Source: Labrenzia sp. PHM005 (GTDB taxonomy: Bacteria; Pseudomonadota; Alphaproteobacteria; Rhizobiales; Stappiaceae). Taken from it: DNA of 64,000 nucleotides. Made by a program: the position numbers and the translations under genes. Below the pieces are notes generated by a model. The model was not told the DNA's origin and made no database searches. It worked only from the letters and a program-made list of their open reading frames with translations. The stretch is taken from assembly GCF_006517275.1 (NCBI RefSeq), contig NZ_CP041191.1:5637001-5701000 (forward strand), given 5' to 3'. This document shows, piece by piece, positions 62,056 to 64,000 of the stretch; the first letter of the stretch is position 1, and every line of letters starts with the position of its first letter.

Positions 62056-62682
62056 ATGTCCGGCTTGAAGCTCTTCCGGTACGTGGCGTGGGCGGCAGTC
62101 GCCGTCCTCGCCTGCGTGGCCGGTGCACTTGTCTACTTTCAAACCACGGCGAATGATAATTCCAGTGCTTTGATCAAGCCGCTCGCAGCGATCGGCGGCC
62201 CGTTTGAACTGGTCAGCGGCACCGGCGAAACGGTGACGGATAAAACCTTCGCCGGAAAACCGACGGTGATGTTTTTTGGCTTCACCTATTGCCCGGATGT
62301 CTGCCCGACGACCTTGTCGGAACTGCAGGGCTGGATGGCAGAGCTTGGACCAGATGCGGAAAAGCTGAACTACGCTTTTGTCAGTGTAGACCCAGAACGT
62401 GACACGCCGGACGTCATGCGTGATTACGTATGGGCCTTCGACAAGCGCATCACGCCGCTCACGGGTTCCAAGGAACAGGTTGATGCCATGCTGAAAGCCT
62501 ACCGGGTCTACGCCAAGCGGGTTCCTCTTGACGACGGCGATTATACAATGGACCATTCCGCGGCCGTTTATCTGATGAACGAGAACAACGAGTTTGTCGG
62601 TACCATCGCTTATGGCGAAGCGGAAGAAACAGCGCTGGCAAAACTCAAGCGCCTGATTGAAAACACAGCGGCCTCCTCTTAA
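62056..62682 (+). CDS. SCO1/SenC-family copper protein
   Basis: A 208-residue thioredoxin-fold protein with an N-terminal membrane anchor (about 8-28). The copper site is C79-P-D-V-C83 in FFGFTYCPDVCPTTLSEL with H167 in YTMDHSAAVYLM. SCO matures the CuA centre of cytochrome c oxidase, acting at the periplasmic face. It lies 21 bases downstream of the PCuAC gene, with AGGGGAGA-type ribosome site. It and PCuAC form a standard pair. Confidence 0.93.
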   Translation: MSGLKLFRYVAWAAVAVLACVAGALVYFQTTANDNSSALIKPLAAIGGPFELVSGTGETVTDKTFAGKPTVMFFGFTYCPDVCPTTLSELQGWMAELGPDAEKLNYAFVSVDPERDTPDVMRDYVWAFDKRITPLTGSKEQVDAMLKAYRVYAKRVPLDDGDYTMDHSAAVYLMNENNEFVGTIAYGEAEETALAKLKRLIENTAASS

Positions 62683-62707
62683 GGCCATCTGAAAGGACCA
62701 AAGCGGA

Positions 62708-62842
62708 ATGCGGATGCCGCTCTATCTCGGACTGGCTTTTGGCGCGACAAGCCTCGTCGCGCTGTCCGCTATGCTGTGGCTCTATGCAGGTGAACGGGTC
62801 TATGTGGACCGGCTGATTTCCGCCATTGCAGGCTGCTTCTAA
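62708..62842 (+). CDS. small membrane peptide, 44 residues, downstream of the SCO gene
   Basis: ATG 62708 to TAA 62840-62842. The product reads MRMPLYLGLAFGATSLVALS then AMLWLYAGERVYVDRLISAI and ends AGCF. Residues ~5-26 form a single membrane helix. AAAGGA upstream is a good ribosome site, and the gene fits tightly between the SCO stop (25 bases before) and the tlyA GTG (3 bases after). The compact packing argues that it is real. The function is unknown; the terminal Cys could bind metal. Confidence 0.65.
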   Translation: MRMPLYLGLAFGATSLVALSAMLWLYAGERVYVDRLISAIAGCF

Positions 62843-62845
62843 GCC

Positions 62846-63586
62846 GTGTCCAAACAGCGCCTGGATCAGCACCTGGTTGATACCGGACATTTTCCGAGCC
62901 GAGCGCGGGCACGCGATGCGATCTTGCGCGGCACGGTCACCGTCGACGGCCAGCCGGCCGGCAAACCATCGCAGAAGGTGGCTGCCACAGTCGTAATAAA
63001 GGTGGATGATCCGGCCTCCGGATATGTCTCGCGCGCCGCACTGAAGCTAATTGAAGGACTATCCGTCTTTGGTGTCGCCCCATCTGAGAAAATCTGTCTC
63101 GACATCGGCGCCTCGACGGGTGGATTCACCCAGGTGCTTCTGGAGAACGGCGCAGCAAAGGTTCATGCCATCGATGTCGGCCATGACCAGCTTCATAACA
63201 GCCTGCGCTCTCATCCAAAGGTGCTTGCCCAAGATGGCCTCAATGCCCGCGATCTAGGGTCAGAAAATCTGGGCGGTGATCAGCCGCAAATCCTCGTCTC
63301 CGACGTCAGTTTCATCTCTCTCAAACTTGCCCTTCCTCCGGCTCTCGAACTGGCAGCCCCCGATGCGGAAGGAATCTTTCTGGTCAAGCCGCAGTTTGAA
63401 GCCGGCAAGGACAAGATCGGCAAGGGCGGTCTTGTTGACCCGGACGTCGCTGAAGAAACAGCAAAAGCCTTGCAAACATGGTTAGGCAATCACCCCGGTT
63501 GGACAGCTGGTGACCTGATCCCCTCCCCGGTCAAAGGCGGTGACGGCAACGCCGAGTGGCTGCTTTATGGGAAGAAACACTTCTAG
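62846..63586 (+). CDS. tlyA: TlyA-family rRNA 2'-O-methyltransferase
   Basis: A 246-residue protein. An N-terminal S4 RNA-binding domain (KQRLDQHLVDTGHFPSRARARDAILRGTVTVDG, about 1-60) precedes an FtsJ/RrmJ-type methyltransferase domain with CLDIGASTGGFTQVLLENGA (SAM site, about 90-110), HAIDVGHDQLH and VSDVSFISL. TlyA enzymes methylate ribose of rRNA cytidines, and some are called hemolysin A. The start is GTG 62846. dxs and tlyA are often adjacent in Alphaproteobacteria, and here a group of five genes separates them. Confidence 0.92.
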   Translation: MSKQRLDQHLVDTGHFPSRARARDAILRGTVTVDGQPAGKPSQKVAATVVIKVDDPASGYVSRAALKLIEGLSVFGVAPSEKICLDIGASTGGFTQVLLENGAAKVHAIDVGHDQLHNSLRSHPKVLAQDGLNARDLGSENLGGDQPQILVSDVSFISLKLALPPALELAAPDAEGIFLVKPQFEAGKDKIGKGGLVDPDVAEETAKALQTWLGNHPGWTAGDLIPSPVKGGDGNAEWLLYGKKHF

Positions 63587-63650
63587 CTAGACATACGACG
63601 GAATACAACTTAGCCTTTACCGGAACAAAGCAGCAACATAGGATTCGACA

Positions 63651-64000
63651 ATGGAAAATTTCATGGACTATTTGCCCGGTATTCTGATGTCTTATTCGGC
63701 GTTCCTGCTGGCCATTGCCACGCCAGGACCGAATGTTCTGGCCATCATGGGCATGTCCATGAGCAACGGGCGCAAGCCGGGAATGGCGCTCGGCCTTGGT
63801 GTCGCTGCAGGGTCTTTTAGCTGGGCCATCCTGACGATTTTTGGCCTCACCGCTTTAATTGCGGCCTATGCGCCCTTGCTGACAGCTATCAAGATCATGG
63901 GCGGACTTTATCTCCTCTGGCTGGGATATAAATCCTTGCGGTCAGCTGCTTCAAAAACCGATCTGACCATTCCGAAGGATGCGAAGAAGCCACACTCTTT
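63651..64000 (+). CDS. LysE-family amino acid exporter, N-terminal part (runs off the right edge)
   Basis: The first 116 codons of a RhtB/LysE-type exporter are present: LAIATPGPNVLAIMGMSMSN follows a first membrane helix, then GLGVAAGSFSWAILTIFGLT, and KIMGGLYLLWLGYKSLRS, matching the family core. It exports amino acids or their analogues from the cytosol. ATG 63651 or the ATG four codons later may be the start. The frame stays open to the end of the window. Confidence 0.85.
   Translation, partial: MENFMDYLPGILMSYSAFLLAIATPGPNVLAIMGMSMSNGRKPGMALGLGVAAGSFSWAILTIFGLTALIAAYAPLLTAIKIMGGLYLLWLGYKSLRSAASKTDLTIPKDAKKPHS

Noticed and set aside
1..64000. tRNA, rRNA, CRISPR arrays, insertion sequences, prophage or toxin-antitoxin genes
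   Set aside because: I looked for cloverleaf-like segments, short regular repeats, transposase and integrase motifs and found none that hold up.

Overview
The window looks like chromosomal DNA of a marine-type alphaproteobacterium, most like the Rhizobiales/Stappiaceae (Roseibium/Labrenzia) group. This is inferred from gene content: the alphaproteobacterial cell-cycle regulator GcrA, a PstA with the long N-terminal domain of that class, malate synthase G, and a complete pstSCAB-phoU-phoB block. Most of it is moderately GC-rich and densely coding, with short AT-rich intergenic stretches. I see no rRNA, tRNA, CRISPR array, insertion sequence or prophage gene.

Layout. 0-2.3 kb: arginine biosynthesis (argF start, argD) on the minus strand and gcrA on the plus strand, with a near-consensus CtrA-type site between them. 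2.7-4.3 kb: a secreted von Willebrand A protein with five tandem repeats of about 63 residues. 4.4-14.0 kb: the phosphate regulon (phoB, phoU, pstB, pstA, pstC, pstS; a three-repeat Pho box before pstS; phoR further upstream), interrupted by two plus-strand genes for exported proteins. 14-25 kb: housekeeping and small regulatory units (metallo-beta-lactamase-fold hydrolase, DUF1499, CorA, PdxH, DnaJ-type co-chaperone, EamA exporter, ArsR/SRPBCC pair, MarR/GNAT pair, ClbS-like). 25-33.5 kb: an oxidative catabolism cluster with two DAO-type FAD oxidases on the minus strand and, divergent from a LysR regulator, a GMC dehydrogenase, an aldehyde dehydrogenase and an enolase-superfamily enzyme in one tight operon.

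33.5-39 kb: a membrane GGDEF-EAL protein with an 807-base AT-rich upstream region holding a perfect FNR/FixK-type palindrome, then a copper/redox group (cytochrome c, DUF411, small membrane protein, Cys-containing secreted protein). 39-46.8 kb: malate synthase G, a second EamA exporter, a Na+/H+ antiporter fused to a cyclic-nucleotide-binding domain, and TsaC/Sua5, with a candidate small RNA between the last two. 47-50.5 kb: an acyl-CoA dehydrogenase / enoyl-CoA hydratase / SDR operon. 50.6-54 kb: ankyrin protein, MscS channel and a second orphan solute-binding protein. 54-64 kb: a histone-deacetylase-fold enzyme, xseB, dxs and tlyA, with apparent insertions: a LuxR-type regulator before dxs, and an MFS transporter plus a copper-delivery set (DUF2946-like, PCuAC, SCO, 44-residue membrane peptide) before tlyA. 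A LysE exporter runs off the right edge.

Functional links. The phosphate genes form one regulatory circuit. The two copper groups both point to supply of copper to respiratory oxidases. The GMC-ALDH-enolase operon reads as alcohol to aldehyde to acid followed by acid dehydration or isomerisation, with the substrate unknown. No single element is clearly a wholly new system. The points most worth a second look are the repeat-bearing VWA protein, the enolase-superfamily enzyme lacking a usual metal ligand, the FNR-type site before the c-di-GMP gene, the candidate small RNA near 45.4 kb, and the operator-like inverted repeat that straddles the ArsR start codon.
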